Assembly: GCA_029820915.1 (NCBI GenBank)
Contig: JALGUI010000013.1
Span: forward strand, 1-16,848
Source: Candidatus Zipacnadia bacterium
Lineage (GTDB): Bacteria; Armatimonadota; Zipacnadia; Zipacnadales; UBA5352
Length of the DNA stretch: 16,848 bases
Reading direction: 5' to 3'
The notes under the pieces are model-generated. The model made no database searches, was not told the origin of the DNA, and saw only the letters and a list, made by a program, of their open reading frames with translations. This document shows positions 7,201 through 14,810 of the stretch, piece after piece; position 1 is the stretch's first letter; each line of letters opens with the position of its first letter. The translations under genes and the position numbers were made by a program.

Positions 7201-8523
7201 GTGTCTTGGCACCCGGAAGTCGGGGACATCCAGAGTCTCATCGATGGGGAGCTTGACCCCCGCGCCCGTCGCGCCCTCGAGGCCCACATGCAGCACTGCG
7301 AGCGCTGCGTGCACATGGCTGCGCGGCTGCGCCAGGTATCAGACGCCCTGCGCGCCGTCGAGCCGGCCCGCGCCCCGGCGGGCCTGAGTGACCGCATCCT
7401 CAACGCGGTTGCCCAGGCGCCGTCCACGCGCGACCTCACCTGCGCCGAGTGCATGGAACTCGCTTCGGCGTACCTGGATCGCGAGCTGGGCGGCTCCGAC
7501 CTTGACGCCTTCGAGGCACACGCCTTCACCTGTGATCACTGCTACGCGGCCTTCACGCGCATGGAGCGCACCTCTCAGGTGCTGCGTGGGGTTCCGCCGC
7601 GGCCCGCTCCCCACGAGCTGTTCCAGCACATCACCGCGGCCGTGGCCGCCGAGAACAAGGCCGCCGCGGTCTTCACCTGGCGGCGCGTCGCGTCCGCCGC
7701 CGCTGCGGTCGCCGCTGCCGCCGCAATCATCGCCGCGCTGCTGGCGCCACGCGGCCAGGGGCCCGAAGCGCCCGTCGGCCGGCACACCGTGGTCGCCGAA
7801 CAGCCTGCCGCTGCCGGCGCCCCCGCTCTGGTTGAGCCTGAGGTCGCCGTCGCGCCCGACACTGCCCCGGGCGTGGAGCCCGTCGAGGCCGAGCCCGCTT
7901 CCGGGGCAGACTCCGCGGCCACAGCACGCACCACGAGACCGCGCACCGGCGCGAGCCATGCCGCCCGCACCGGCGGCACAGCCATCCGCCACCGTGCCAC
8001 ACCCAGGGACGTGACGCCCGCTGAGACGGCCACCCCGGAGGCCCGGCGCGCGGTCGATGACACGATGCATGCCGCACCCGTGCCCAGGCCGGAGCCGGCG
8101 CCGCTGCCCGCGAGCGCGCCCGCCCTCCACGAGCCACTCGCACCGCGGTCGCCCGCGCCTGAGCCGACCGCCGGTGAGCCCGAGCACACGCCCATGCGCG
8201 TGGTCCCCGTGCCGGCGCCCACGCCTGAGCCACCGTCGGAGACCATGATGGCCACCGCGCCGCGGACCACCGGCCCGGAGGCCCGATCCGTCTCGCCTGC
8301 ACCCGCTCTGGCGCCCGCGCCGACCGTGGCGCCCGCGGTCGCGCCGCGCGCCGAAGAGCCGGTGCGCCTCGCCTCCGTGGTGCCCAGGCAGCCCGCCTCG
8401 CGAACGCTCTATCGGGCCTCGGCGGAGCCGCCATCGGGCGCCATCGACCGCGCCCGCGAGGCCGTCAACCGCGATAGCGAGCCCGGGTGGGACGATTCAC
8501 GCACCGGCATCGAGCTGAGGTAG
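7201..8523 (+). CDS. Membrane anti-sigma factor with two zinc-finger HC2/ZAS domains
   Basis: Probable ECF anti-sigma factor, 440 residues. Two N-terminal zf-HC2 (ZAS) modules are visible. The first has H29-x3-C33-x2-C36 with H4 as likely fourth ligand and the typical IDGELD helix. The second has C81/C84, AYLDREL and H107-x3-C111-x2-C114. A single Ala-rich membrane helix (about 163-182) follows. The remaining 255 or so residues are low-complexity Pro/Ala/Glu-rich, presumably outside the membrane, with no recognisable sensor domain. ZAS domains usually hold a sigma factor at the membrane and release it on a redox or envelope signal. No sigma factor gene adjoins it, so the partner is unknown. 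It occupies the place where ftsZ is often found, after ftsA. The GTG start has only a weak ribosome site, so the exact start is uncertain. Confidence 0.8.
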   Translation: MSWHPEVGDIQSLIDGELDPRARRALEAHMQHCERCVHMAARLRQVSDALRAVEPARAPAGLSDRILNAVAQAPSTRDLTCAECMELASAYLDRELGGSDLDAFEAHAFTCDHCYAAFTRMERTSQVLRGVPPRPAPHELFQHITAAVAAENKAAAVFTWRRVASAAAAVAAAAAIIAALLAPRGQGPEAPVGRHTVVAEQPAAAGAPALVEPEVAVAPDTAPGVEPVEAEPASGADSAATARTTRPRTGASHAARTGGTAIRHRATPRDVTPAETATPEARRAVDDTMHAAPVPRPEPAPLPASAPALHEPLAPRSPAPEPTAGEPEHTPMRVVPVPAPTPEPPSETMMATAPRTTGPEARSVSPAPALAPAPTVAPAVAPRAEEPVRLASVVPRQPASRTLYRASAEPPSGAIDRAREAVNRDSEPGWDDSRTGIELR

Positions 8524-8576
8524 GCGCCGATAACCGCGCCTGCACCATCAGCGTCGGCCCTCAGACGGGTCGGCGC
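8524..8576 (+). terminator. Hairpin pair after the anti-sigma gene (terminator or attenuator-like)
   Basis: A 10-bp stem with two G-U pairs is formed by 8551-8560 (GCGTCGGCCC) and 8567-8576 (GGGTCGGCGC), loop TCAGAC. It is followed by TTCGCAC, so there is no U-tract and a classical intrinsic terminator is doubtful. The segment GCGCCGA (8524-8530), right after the stop codon, is perfectly complementary to TCGGCGC (8570-8576). Two exclusive folds are therefore possible. Confidence 0.3.
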
Positions 8577-8605
8577 TTCGCACAGTACCGGACGGTGTGT
8601 CACGA

Positions 8606-9616
8606 ATGACGGTGACCAGAATGCGAATCCTCGCCACGCTGTGCATCTACGCGGTCCTGGGAGTGAGCTGCAACTCGGGAGGCGGGCCCGCGCCCGGCCC
8701 GAACCCGCCGCCCCCGGTGCAGCGCCCCGCCTTCGACGCCCCGCGCGCCTTCGCCGACCTCGAGGCACAGTGCGCCTTCGGGTCGCGTGCGCCCGGCACT
8801 GACGCCCATGACCGGTGCGAGGCCTTCCTGCTGCAGGAACTACAGCAGGCCGGGGCGCGCGTGGTCACCCAGGACTTCACCTCCGCGACCGCGCTCAGCG
8901 ACCAGCAATACCAGTTCACGAACCTCATGGGGATCTTCTCGGAGGACGAGGCCGGCGAGGTCCTGCTGCTGGGCGCGCACTGGGACAGCCGGGCCGTGGC
9001 CGACCATGACCCCGACCCCAACCTGCGCGACCGGCCCATCCTCGGCGCCAACGATGGCGCATCCGGCGTGGCGGTGCTGCTGGAGATGATGCGCGGCTTC
9101 GCCGACGTCGCCCCGCCCCGCCCCGTCATCGTCGCCTTCTTCGACGCCGAGGATCAGGGCGCGCCGGGCTCGACGCTCCCCAACGGCGGCTGGATCATCG
9201 GCGCACAGTACCTGGCCGATAACTGGCCGCAGGAGCTGCCATGGCCGGACGAGATGATCCTGGTCGATCTCGTGGGCGGCGACGAAGAGCACAACGCGCG
9301 CGTCGGCACGCCGCCCATGTCGGATGACGTCTTCACGCTCCCGGTTGAGGGCAACTCCCTCACGGGCGCCCCAGACCTTGTGGACCGCATCTGGACGACC
9401 GCGGAGCGCCTCGGTCACGACGCCTTCGTGCGCGACGCCGGCCGCCGGATCACCGACGATCACGTGCCCTTCCTGAACGCGGGCGTCGAGGCCATCGACA
9501 TCATCGAGTTCGTGCCCCCCGAGTGGCACACCACCGACGACACGCCCGAGCACTGCAGCCCGGACGCGCTCGAGCAGGTGGGGGAGACGCTGCTCGAGTT
9601 CACCTACGGCGACTGA
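8606..9616 (+). CDS. M28-family metallohydrolase resembling glutaminyl-peptide cyclotransferase, probable lipoprotein
   Basis: Secreted zinc hydrolase fold, 336 residues from ATG 8606. GTG 8597 and ATG 8621 are alternatives; 8621 has GGTGA 5 bases ahead and gives a neat signal peptide. The N-terminus is a short hydrophobic signal ending LGVSC, an imperfect lipobox with the lipidated Cys at about 22, followed by a Gly/Pro-rich linker. Metal-site motifs (numbered from 8606): GAHWDSR (H125, D127), GANDGASG (D150), FFDAED (E182, D183), LVDLVGG (D221), TDDHVPF (H286) and EWHTTDD (H308). The pair DDH-PF and WHT-DD is closer to bacterial and animal glutaminyl cyclases, which form N-terminal pyroglutamate, than to typical M28 aminopeptidases. 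The two activities cannot be told apart here. The end overlaps thiE on the other strand by 13 bp. Confidence 0.82.
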   Translation: MTVTRMRILATLCIYAVLGVSCNSGGGPAPGPNPPPPVQRPAFDAPRAFADLEAQCAFGSRAPGTDAHDRCEAFLLQELQQAGARVVTQDFTSATALSDQQYQFTNLMGIFSEDEAGEVLLLGAHWDSRAVADHDPDPNLRDRPILGANDGASGVAVLLEMMRGFADVAPPRPVIVAFFDAEDQGAPGSTLPNGGWIIGAQYLADNWPQELPWPDEMILVDLVGGDEEHNARVGTPPMSDDVFTLPVEGNSLTGAPDLVDRIWTTAERLGHDAFVRDAGRRITDDHVPFLNAGVEAIDIIEFVPPEWHTTDDTPEHCSPDALEQVGETLLEFTYGD

Positions 9617-10260
9617 CCCCACGCCACCCCGGCGGCGCGCATCGCCGCGATCAGCTCCTGGGCCGCCGCCCGCGGCTCGTCCGCGGCCGCGATCGCCGAG
9701 ATGACGCACACCAGATCCACGCCGCAGCCCGCCAGTTCGTGCACGTTCTCGGCGGCGATCCCGCCAATGACGCACAGCGGCAGGTCCGTCGCCGCCCGCA
9801 GCCGCCGGGCCAGCTCGGGGCCTGCCACGGGCTTGCTCGGCTTCGTCGGCGACCGGAACATCGGCCCGGCGGAGACGTAGTCGGCCCCCTCCCCCTCGGC
9901 CCGCCGCACCGCCTCGACCGTCGGCGTGGTCGCGCCGACGATGGCCTCCTCGCCCAGCGCCTGCCGTACCTGTGCCACCGTGACGTCCTCCTGCCCCACG
10001 TGCACCCCGGCGGCGCCCGCCGACGCAGCCACCTCCGGCAGGTCGTTGACCAGCAGCGGCACGCCGAACTCGGCGCAGACCCGGACCAGGTCCTGCGCCA
10101 CCGGCCCCATCTCCGCTGCGGTCATCGCCTTCGCGCGGAGCTGCACCAGCACCGCGCCGGCCTCGAGCGCCTCTCGCGTCACCTTGGCGATTCGCTCGCC
10201 CGTCAGCAGGCTCGCGTCGGCGACGAAGTACAGTCCTCTCCCGAGTGGCCTGTTCGCCAT
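9604..10260 (-). CDS. thiE: Thiamine-phosphate synthase ThiE
   Basis: TIM-barrel enzyme that joins the pyrimidine (HMP-PP) and thiazole phosphate halves to give thiamine monophosphate in the cytoplasm. It has 218 residues from the ATG whose first base is 10260. Motifs: LYFVAD near the N-terminus, VQLRAK (usual QLReK), PLLVNDLPEVA, GVHVGQEDV, ADYVSAGPMF followed by TKP, CVIGGI and VISAI. An upstream in-frame ATG at 10323 would add 21 residues. I prefer 10260 because GGAGG (10269-10273, read on the minus strand) sits 8 bases ahead and the protein then begins as other ThiE proteins do. No other thiamine gene and no TPP riboswitch is visible nearby, so it stands alone. The final codons overlap the end of the convergent metallohydrolase gene. 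Confidence 0.92.
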   Translation of the reverse strand: MANRPLGRGLYFVADASLLTGERIAKVTREALEAGAVLVQLRAKAMTAAEMGPVAQDLVRVCAEFGVPLLVNDLPEVAASAGAAGVHVGQEDVTVAQVRQALGEEAIVGATTPTVEAVRRAEGEGADYVSAGPMFRSPTKPSKPVAGPELARRLRAATDLPLCVIGGIAAENVHELAGCGVDLVCVISAIAAADEPRAAAQELIAAMRAAGVAWGQSP

Positions 10261-10268
10261 GGCGCGTC

Positions 10269-10273
10269 CCTCC
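10269..10273 (-). promoter_or_regulatory. Ribosome binding site that decides the thiE start
   Basis: GGAGG on the minus strand, 8 bases before the ATG at 10260. The alternative ATG at 10323 has only AAGGA directly against it (spacing about 1), too close to work well. Confidence 0.6.
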
Positions 10274-10327
10274 AGCACGAGTTGCTCAAGCCGCGGAACG
10301 AACTTCCACGCGAATGTTGCCATTTCC

Positions 10328-10357
10328 TTGACACGATGCGCTGCCGAGGCGTATCAT
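10328..10357 (+). promoter_or_regulatory. Housekeeping-type promoter of smpB
   Basis: Perfect TTGACA (10328-10333), 18 bases, then TATCAT (10352-10357), five of six matches to the -10 consensus. It would start transcription near 10364, about 55 bases before the smpB ATG. This stands out in a very GC-rich window. Confidence 0.55.
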
Positions 10358-10381
10358 GCCTGCGGCGGCAGGGCATACGCC
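10348..10381 (+). promoter_or_regulatory. Palindrome overlapping the smpB -10 element
   Basis: GGCGTAT (10348-10354) is the exact reverse complement of ATACGCC (10375-10381). The inside continues imperfectly (GCCTGC against GCAGGGC). The repeat spans the -10 and predicted start site, so it could be an operator or a hairpin at the very 5' end of the smpB transcript. Function unknown. Confidence 0.35.
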
Positions 10382-10417
10382 GCCTCTTCTTTTCCTCTGG
10401 ATTGCGAGGTCGGATTG

Positions 10418-10882
10418 ATGTCCGTCGAAGTTGTTGCCACAAATAGGCGCGCCCGCCATGAATTCGAGATACTCGACAGCATCGAGGCGGGCATCCGACT
10501 CACCGGGGCGGAGGTCAAGTCCGTCCGGGCCCACCGCGTGAGCTTGGCCGAGGGCTATGCGGCGGTCGAGGGCGGTGAGGTGTGGCTGCACGGCATCCAC
10601 ATCGCCCGCTACGACGCCGGCGGCCACGCTCACCAGGACCCGACCCGGCCGCGCAAGCTGCTCCTGCACAAGCGCGAGATCCGCAGGCTCGAGCGCGACG
10701 TCATGCACAAGGGATTCACCCTCATCCCGCTTCGCGTGTACTTCGCACGCAGCGGGTATGCTAAGGTTGAGTTGGGCGTGTGCAGGGGCAAGAGGCAACA
10801 TGAGAAGCGCGAGGCCATCAAGCGGCGCGACGAGGCCCGGCGCGCCGAGCAGGCCGTAGCAGATCACTACAAGGGGCGTTGA
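10418..10882 (+). CDS. smpB: SsrA-binding protein SmpB
   Basis: Small RNA-binding protein that delivers tmRNA to stalled ribosomes for trans-translation. It has 154 residues, the usual length. Family motifs: NRRARHEFEILD at the start, AGIRLTGAEVKSVRAHRVSL, the KLLLHKREI segment and a long basic C-terminal tail (RRDEARRAEQ onward) that would enter the mRNA channel. The ATG at 10418 has GAGGT 7 bases upstream. The open frame continues further upstream without a stop, but that part crosses the promoter and antisense thiE and is not coding. smpB is divergent from thiE and lies 39 bp ahead of a response regulator gene that may be co-transcribed. No tmRNA gene is visible in the window. Confidence 0.96.
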   Translation: MSVEVVATNRRARHEFEILDSIEAGIRLTGAEVKSVRAHRVSLAEGYAAVEGGEVWLHGIHIARYDAGGHAHQDPTRPRKLLLHKREIRRLERDVMHKGFTLIPLRVYFARSGYAKVELGVCRGKRQHEKREAIKRRDEARRAEQAVADHYKGR

Positions 10883-10907
10883 GCCCGCAGAGCCCGCCGG
10901 CTGCGAG

Positions 10908-10913
10908 AGGAGG
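10908..10913 (+). promoter_or_regulatory. Ribosome binding site of the response regulator
   Basis: AGGAGG (within AGGAGGTGA, 10908-10916) is a near-perfect anti-16S match, 8 bases before ATG 10922. The in-frame GTG at 10913 overlaps this site and so is unlikely to be the start. Confidence 0.65.
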
Positions 10914-10921
10914 TGACGGTG

Positions 10922-11308
10922 ATGACTCGGGTGCTGATCGTTGACGACGATTCGTCCATGCGCGAGCTGCTGACCCAGAGGCTGGAGGATGCCGGGCTGG
11001 CGGCGGATGCCGTGGCGGGCGGGCGCGAAGCCCTCGAGGCCCTGTGCCGTGCGACCGCCGATGGCGAGCCATATGCTGCCATGGTCCTTGATATCATCAT
11101 GCCCGTCATTGACGGATGGCAGGTTCTCGAGGCGATCAGGAACAACCCACTGTGGGACCCCATGCCGGTCGTGGTCATGAGCGGCCATGCCAATGGCACG
11201 TACGACCTCGCCAGAGTCAGCGACTACGGGTGCTTCTTCGTCGAGAAGTCGGGTAACTTCCTCGACATGATCTCGGCGGCGCTGGGCCGTCTCGTGCACG
11301 CCGCCTGA
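10922..11308 (+). CDS. Single-domain response regulator (CheY-like receiver)
   Basis: Stand-alone phosphoreceiver, 128 residues, with no DNA-binding or enzymatic output domain. Key receiver residues are present: acidic pocket VDDD (8-10), phospho-acceptor D57 in VLDIIMP, the switch Ser in VVVMSGH (S87) and the conserved Lys in FFVEKSG (K109). Such proteins signal by protein contact or pass phosphate in a relay. No histidine kinase is nearby, so the partner is unknown. It follows smpB on the same strand after 39 bp and may share its transcript. The next gene is convergent, and the 85-bp gap between them shows no clear terminator. Confidence 0.9.
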   Translation: MTRVLIVDDDSSMRELLTQRLEDAGLAADAVAGGREALEALCRATADGEPYAAMVLDIIMPVIDGWQVLEAIRNNPLWDPMPVVVMSGHANGTYDLARVSDYGCFFVEKSGNFLDMISAALGRLVHAA

Positions 11309-11393
11309 GGCCCGGTCTCAGCAGCCACACAACGCGCGGCAGGCACCACGCCGGCCGCGCGCGCCCGTTTCGCCCTCGGCTTGGCCCGCGCTA

Positions 11394-12224
11394 TCAGTGC
11401 CCGGGCAGTATGCCGTGCGCCCGCAGCAGGAGTGTCGAGCACTTGGCGTGGCCGGCGACGTACTCCGGCACCGCGCCGAAGTACTTGCGCCTGACCTCGT
11501 GCAGAGGCGCCGTCCCCAGCACCACCGCGTCATACTCCTCGCTGGCCGCCACGATCGCCTCCGCCGGGTCCGAGCCCACGTCCACCCGCAGCGTCACCCA
11601 CTCCCCCACCCCCCGCTCCTCCAGCCACTCCAGCAGCTCTTCGCGCTTCGCGTGCGCCTCGGCGTCGTCACAGGCAAAATGCACGACGTCGGCCTCCGAG
11701 CCGAGCTGGTTGTGCAACGCCGTCACGAGGTCGCGCCGGATGTCCAGGTTCAGCCGCGCCCTCACCGGCACCAGCAGCCGGTCGAAGCGCTCCGGCTCGC
11801 GGAAGCGCGCCACCAGCAGGTTGCACTGCACGTGCTCCGCGATCTCGTCGATCAGCCGCTCGAACTCACTGTCGTCGCCGGCCGGGTGATCGCGCTCCGA
11901 GAAGCCCATGATAATCAGCCGCGCGTGCTGCGCCTGCGCGACCTCATCGAGCACCTCGGCCACGCCGCGTCCCACCGCGATGCGCGCGTCGAACGGAGCC
12001 TGGCGCTCGCCGGCCATCTGCTCGGCGGCGTCCAGGAGCTGATACCCGAGGCTCATGCGATCATGGCACTCGGGGCTCACGGGGGACTGCGCGCAGTCCG
12101 TGTCCACCACCGTCACGGCGGTCACGTGACCGCCGTGCTCCTTCGCCATCATGCACCCGAGGCGCATCAGCCCCGGCACGTTGTCCGGGTTCGCGACCGC
12201 CACCACGACGTTGTAGTCAGCCAT
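11394..12224 (-). CDS. Tandem universal stress protein (two UspA domains)
   Basis: Cytoplasmic protein of 276 residues with two Usp (Rossmann-like) domains, about 1-140 and 147-270. Domain 1 starts YNVVVAVANPDN and ends with LIIMGFSERD and CNLLVAR. Domain 2 starts DRLLVPV and carries VVLGTAP at about 235-240, then a stretch to CSTLLLR that fits the ATP-binding G-2x-G-9x-G-S/T pattern approximately. Tandem Usp proteins often bind ATP, and the role here is not known beyond a general stress link. The ATG is preceded by GGAGG 7 bases upstream and by an uninterrupted run of eight G on its strand (12235-12242). It lies 32 bp after the glycoside hydrolase gene and probably shares its transcript, although the products act in different compartments. 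Confidence 0.86.
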   Translation of the reverse strand: MADYNVVVAVANPDNVPGLMRLGCMMAKEHGGHVTAVTVVDTDCAQSPVSPECHDRMSLGYQLLDAAEQMAGERQAPFDARIAVGRGVAEVLDEVAQAQHARLIIMGFSERDHPAGDDSEFERLIDEIAEHVQCNLLVARFREPERFDRLLVPVRARLNLDIRRDLVTALHNQLGSEADVVHFACDDAEAHAKREELLEWLEERGVGEWVTLRVDVGSDPAEAIVAASEEYDAVVLGTAPLHEVRRKYFGAVPEYVAGHAKCSTLLLRAHGILPGH

Positions 12225-12256
12225 GTCGTCGCCTCCCCCCCCAACGCTGTCGTCGC

Positions 12257-14620
12257 CTATCCCTCGATCGTGATGAGCTTGGCGGCGATGTCCTGCGCGA
12301 ACTCAGGCAGATCGATCCGGACGCGCTCGCCGGTGACCTCAAGTTCATCCTCGGACAGCATCTCCCCTGCGAACGGGTCCCACCACTCGAGCCGGTAGCG
12401 TCCCTCGGGCACGCCCGCCAGGCCGACCCACGCACCCTTCACGCGGCCCGCCTCCGGAACATCGCTCGGCGACCCGCGGCCCATGTTCTCCCAGTGGTAG
12501 ACGTAGAGCATCGTGATCCCGATCCCGCTCTTCGCCTGCGCGAACAGGTGTTCCTCGTCGCTCGTTTGCGCCCGGACCTTGCGCAGGCCCAGACCGCGGG
12601 GGTCGAGGCCCGCGTTGAAGCGCGCGATCGCCTGCCGCAGCTCGTACAGCTTCAGCTCGTCCCATTCCTCATGATACCACCACACGGGCGGCGCCGCCAT
12701 CGGCATCATGTTCCCCGTCCAGCCCACCACCCGGAACTCCCGCTGCCAGATGGCGCGCGGATACGGCTCGTTGTGCGCGTTCTCGTGGTTGACCACGTCG
12801 GCCGTCTGCGGCCCGTACTCGATGAAGAACATGGGCTTGTCGCGGTACCCGGCCTTGCTGTCGAAGAACTCGTTGAGCTTCTTGTGCCACGGCTGCCAGT
12901 ACGCGTCCGCCTGGATGTACTCGATCTGCGGCAGGTTCCACAGCGCGTCACCGAAGCCCCCGTACAGGCAGATGTGCGTGCACACCAGGTGCTCCCACGG
13001 GTCGATGCTGCGGATGTAGTCGGCCATCTCCGCGTGCCAGGCGGCGATCTCCGCTGCGTCCCGTCCCTCCGACAGGTCGATCTCGTTCCACAGGTCGTAC
13101 GACATCAGGTGCTGGCTGTAGCCCCAGCGCGCCACGATGTAGCGGTAACGCTTCCTGAAGTCCTCCTTCACCTGCTCGTCCGTGAACAGCATCGACGGGC
13201 TCGCGACGTACCCCCCGTTGCGCGCCGCGTACGGGTTGTAGCGCCACTCCGCGTCGTACTTGTCGCGCCTGAGTTGCCCGTGGGAGTTGAAGGTCAGCTC
13301 GATGAACAGGTCGTGCCGCTCCGCCAGGTCGAACATGTAGTCCAGTCGCCAGGCGTTGTACATGGCATAGCGCCCGACGCCATCGTAGCGCGAGTGATAC
13401 TCATCGCCCCACTCGATCCCGCCCCACCACGCGCACATCCACGTGCGCACGAAGTTCAGGCCCTCGTCCTCGAAGCGGCGGAAGAAGCGGTCGAAGGCAT
13501 AGGTGCCCTTCTGGGCCTCGGCCTGATCGCCGCCATCACGCATGTTGATCCCGTTGGGCACGAACAGCTCGCCGTTGTCGAACTCGAAGTACATCGGGTC
13601 AGCGTCGCTCACCCGCACCAACCCGCGACTGTCCGGCGGCGCCGTCGCCGTGAACGTGTGCTCCTGCGAGCGCAACTCCCCCGCCGCATCCCGCACGCTC
13701 ACGTAGAAGCGCCAGGCGCCCTCCTCGGTCGGCGAGAAGCGCAGCTTCCAGCTCGGCTCGCCCACCGGGATGAGCTTCTCCCAGCCCTCCGCGGTCTGCG
13801 AGCGCTCGTAGCCCTGATAGTAGAAGCCCGGGACCACCATCTCCTCGCCGCCGGGGGACAGGAAGCGCCCCTGCACGTCCACGACCCCCGGGTCGAACGG
13901 GTTCTCGTACACCTGCCCCGGGTCGAACGTGACCTCGAGCTTCTCATACACCGGCACCTCGGCCGCGCTCAGATCGAGCTCCAGGCCCCAGCGCTGCGCC
14001 GGGGTCTGCGATGGGTCGAAGCGCCCCAGCGGCGGCTCCCAGCCGCTCAGCCGCACCTTGTCGAGCAGCACCCAGCCCGTCCACCGGTCGTCGCAGAAGA
14101 TGCGGATGCCGAACTCCCTGGGCCGGTGCAGCGCCCGGTGCCACGCCTTGCGATGGCCGCCCGGCTTCCAGATGCCGCTGTCCTCCGAGATGTCGAGCGA
14201 GAAGCTCATCCACTCTCCCGGCCGGACCGGTGCCTGCGTGTCGTCCGCGCCGTGCAGCGGGAAGGTCTGGTACCACCAGTAGCTCCGGTCCTTGATGTAC
14301 ACCTGCACGTCGGCGGTCGGAGGCACCTCGGGCGGGAAGAACATGTCGAAGCTCAGCGTAGTGTACCCTGTCCAGTCCCGCCACGGGTAGTAGGTCACGC
14401 CGAACGACTTCGGCGTCCGCCCCGGGAGCTTGAGCGCCCGAGCGTGCGGGCCCTCCGTCTTGTCGATCCGCGACAACTCCCCGGTGTTCTCGTCGATGGG
14501 GCTCGGCACCCAGTCCTCGGCGACCCGGTCGAACTCCAACGCACATTCCTGCGCGGCCGCGCCCCCCGCGATCAGTGCGATGCACCCCAATGCGATGATG
14601 GCCCTGGACAGCGGCTGCAT
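12257..14620 (-). CDS. Secreted DUF5060-type glycoside hydrolase with (beta/alpha)8 catalytic domain
   Basis: Exported carbohydrate-active enzyme, 787 residues. A signal peptide (about 1-24, ending AAAQ) is followed by a beta-sandwich, carbohydrate-binding-like region (25-200), an Ig-like DUF5060 module (about 220-325, starting VYEKLEVTF), a TIM-barrel domain (about 340-720) and a short beta-domain (VPEGRYRLEWWDP onward). The barrel shows clan GH-A features: FVRTWMCAWWGG, LWNEIDL with N512-E513 as probable acid/base, and MFFIEYG with E601 as probable nucleophile. Substrate cannot be read from this; relatives with DUF5060 act on plant or microbial polysaccharides. The ATG has AGGAG 6 bases upstream. 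It is first in a minus-strand unit with the universal stress gene. Some relatives could be in GH5 or an unassigned GH-A family. Confidence 0.85.
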   Translation of the reverse strand: MQPLSRAIIALGCIALIAGGAAAQECALEFDRVAEDWVPSPIDENTGELSRIDKTEGPHARALKLPGRTPKSFGVTYYPWRDWTGYTTLSFDMFFPPEVPPTADVQVYIKDRSYWWYQTFPLHGADDTQAPVRPGEWMSFSLDISEDSGIWKPGGHRKAWHRALHRPREFGIRIFCDDRWTGWVLLDKVRLSGWEPPLGRFDPSQTPAQRWGLELDLSAAEVPVYEKLEVTFDPGQVYENPFDPGVVDVQGRFLSPGGEEMVVPGFYYQGYERSQTAEGWEKLIPVGEPSWKLRFSPTEEGAWRFYVSVRDAAGELRSQEHTFTATAPPDSRGLVRVSDADPMYFEFDNGELFVPNGINMRDGGDQAEAQKGTYAFDRFFRRFEDEGLNFVRTWMCAWWGGIEWGDEYHSRYDGVGRYAMYNAWRLDYMFDLAERHDLFIELTFNSHGQLRRDKYDAEWRYNPYAARNGGYVASPSMLFTDEQVKEDFRKRYRYIVARWGYSQHLMSYDLWNEIDLSEGRDAAEIAAWHAEMADYIRSIDPWEHLVCTHICLYGGFGDALWNLPQIEYIQADAYWQPWHKKLNEFFDSKAGYRDKPMFFIEYGPQTADVVNHENAHNEPYPRAIWQREFRVVGWTGNMMPMAAPPVWWYHEEWDELKLYELRQAIARFNAGLDPRGLGLRKVRAQTSDEEHLFAQAKSGIGITMLYVYHWENMGRGSPSDVPEAGRVKGAWVGLAGVPEGRYRLEWWDPFAGEMLSEDELEVTGERVRIDLPEFAQDIAAKLITIEG

Positions 14621-14649
14621 ATTGCTCTCCTCTCACGATCGCTTGCGCC

Positions 14650-14677
14650 ATTGTAATAGAATAGTCCTCGCGCGCAA
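14650..14677 (-). promoter_or_regulatory. Probable promoter of the glycoside hydrolase unit
   Basis: Read on the minus strand: TTGCGC (14677-14672), 16 bases, TACAAT (14655-14650), inside a short AT-rich island that is rare in this window. It would give a leader of about 20-25 bases before the ATG at 14620. An overlapping TATTCT is an alternative -10. Confidence 0.4.
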
Positions 14678-14810
14678 AGGGTTCCCTGCCGGCCACGGGG
14701 CAGCATCCAGATTCGCGAACCTGCCGGAGTGCACATGTCCTTGTGTAGGCCCCAACCGTGGCCGTTGCTGTTGTGCCCCCGGCGTCCTCGCCGTGAAACT
14801 GCTCTGCAAT

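Noticed and set aside
10261..10420. TPP riboswitch ahead of thiE.
   Set aside because: The minus strand here lacks the conserved CUGAGA and downstream TPP-aptamer elements, and the leader is too short.
12494..14656. A 720-residue open frame on the plus strand opposite the glycoside hydrolase.
   Set aside because: The hydrolase has a signal peptide, catalytic motifs and ribosome site; the opposite frame is Arg/Val/His-rich with no recognisable domain.
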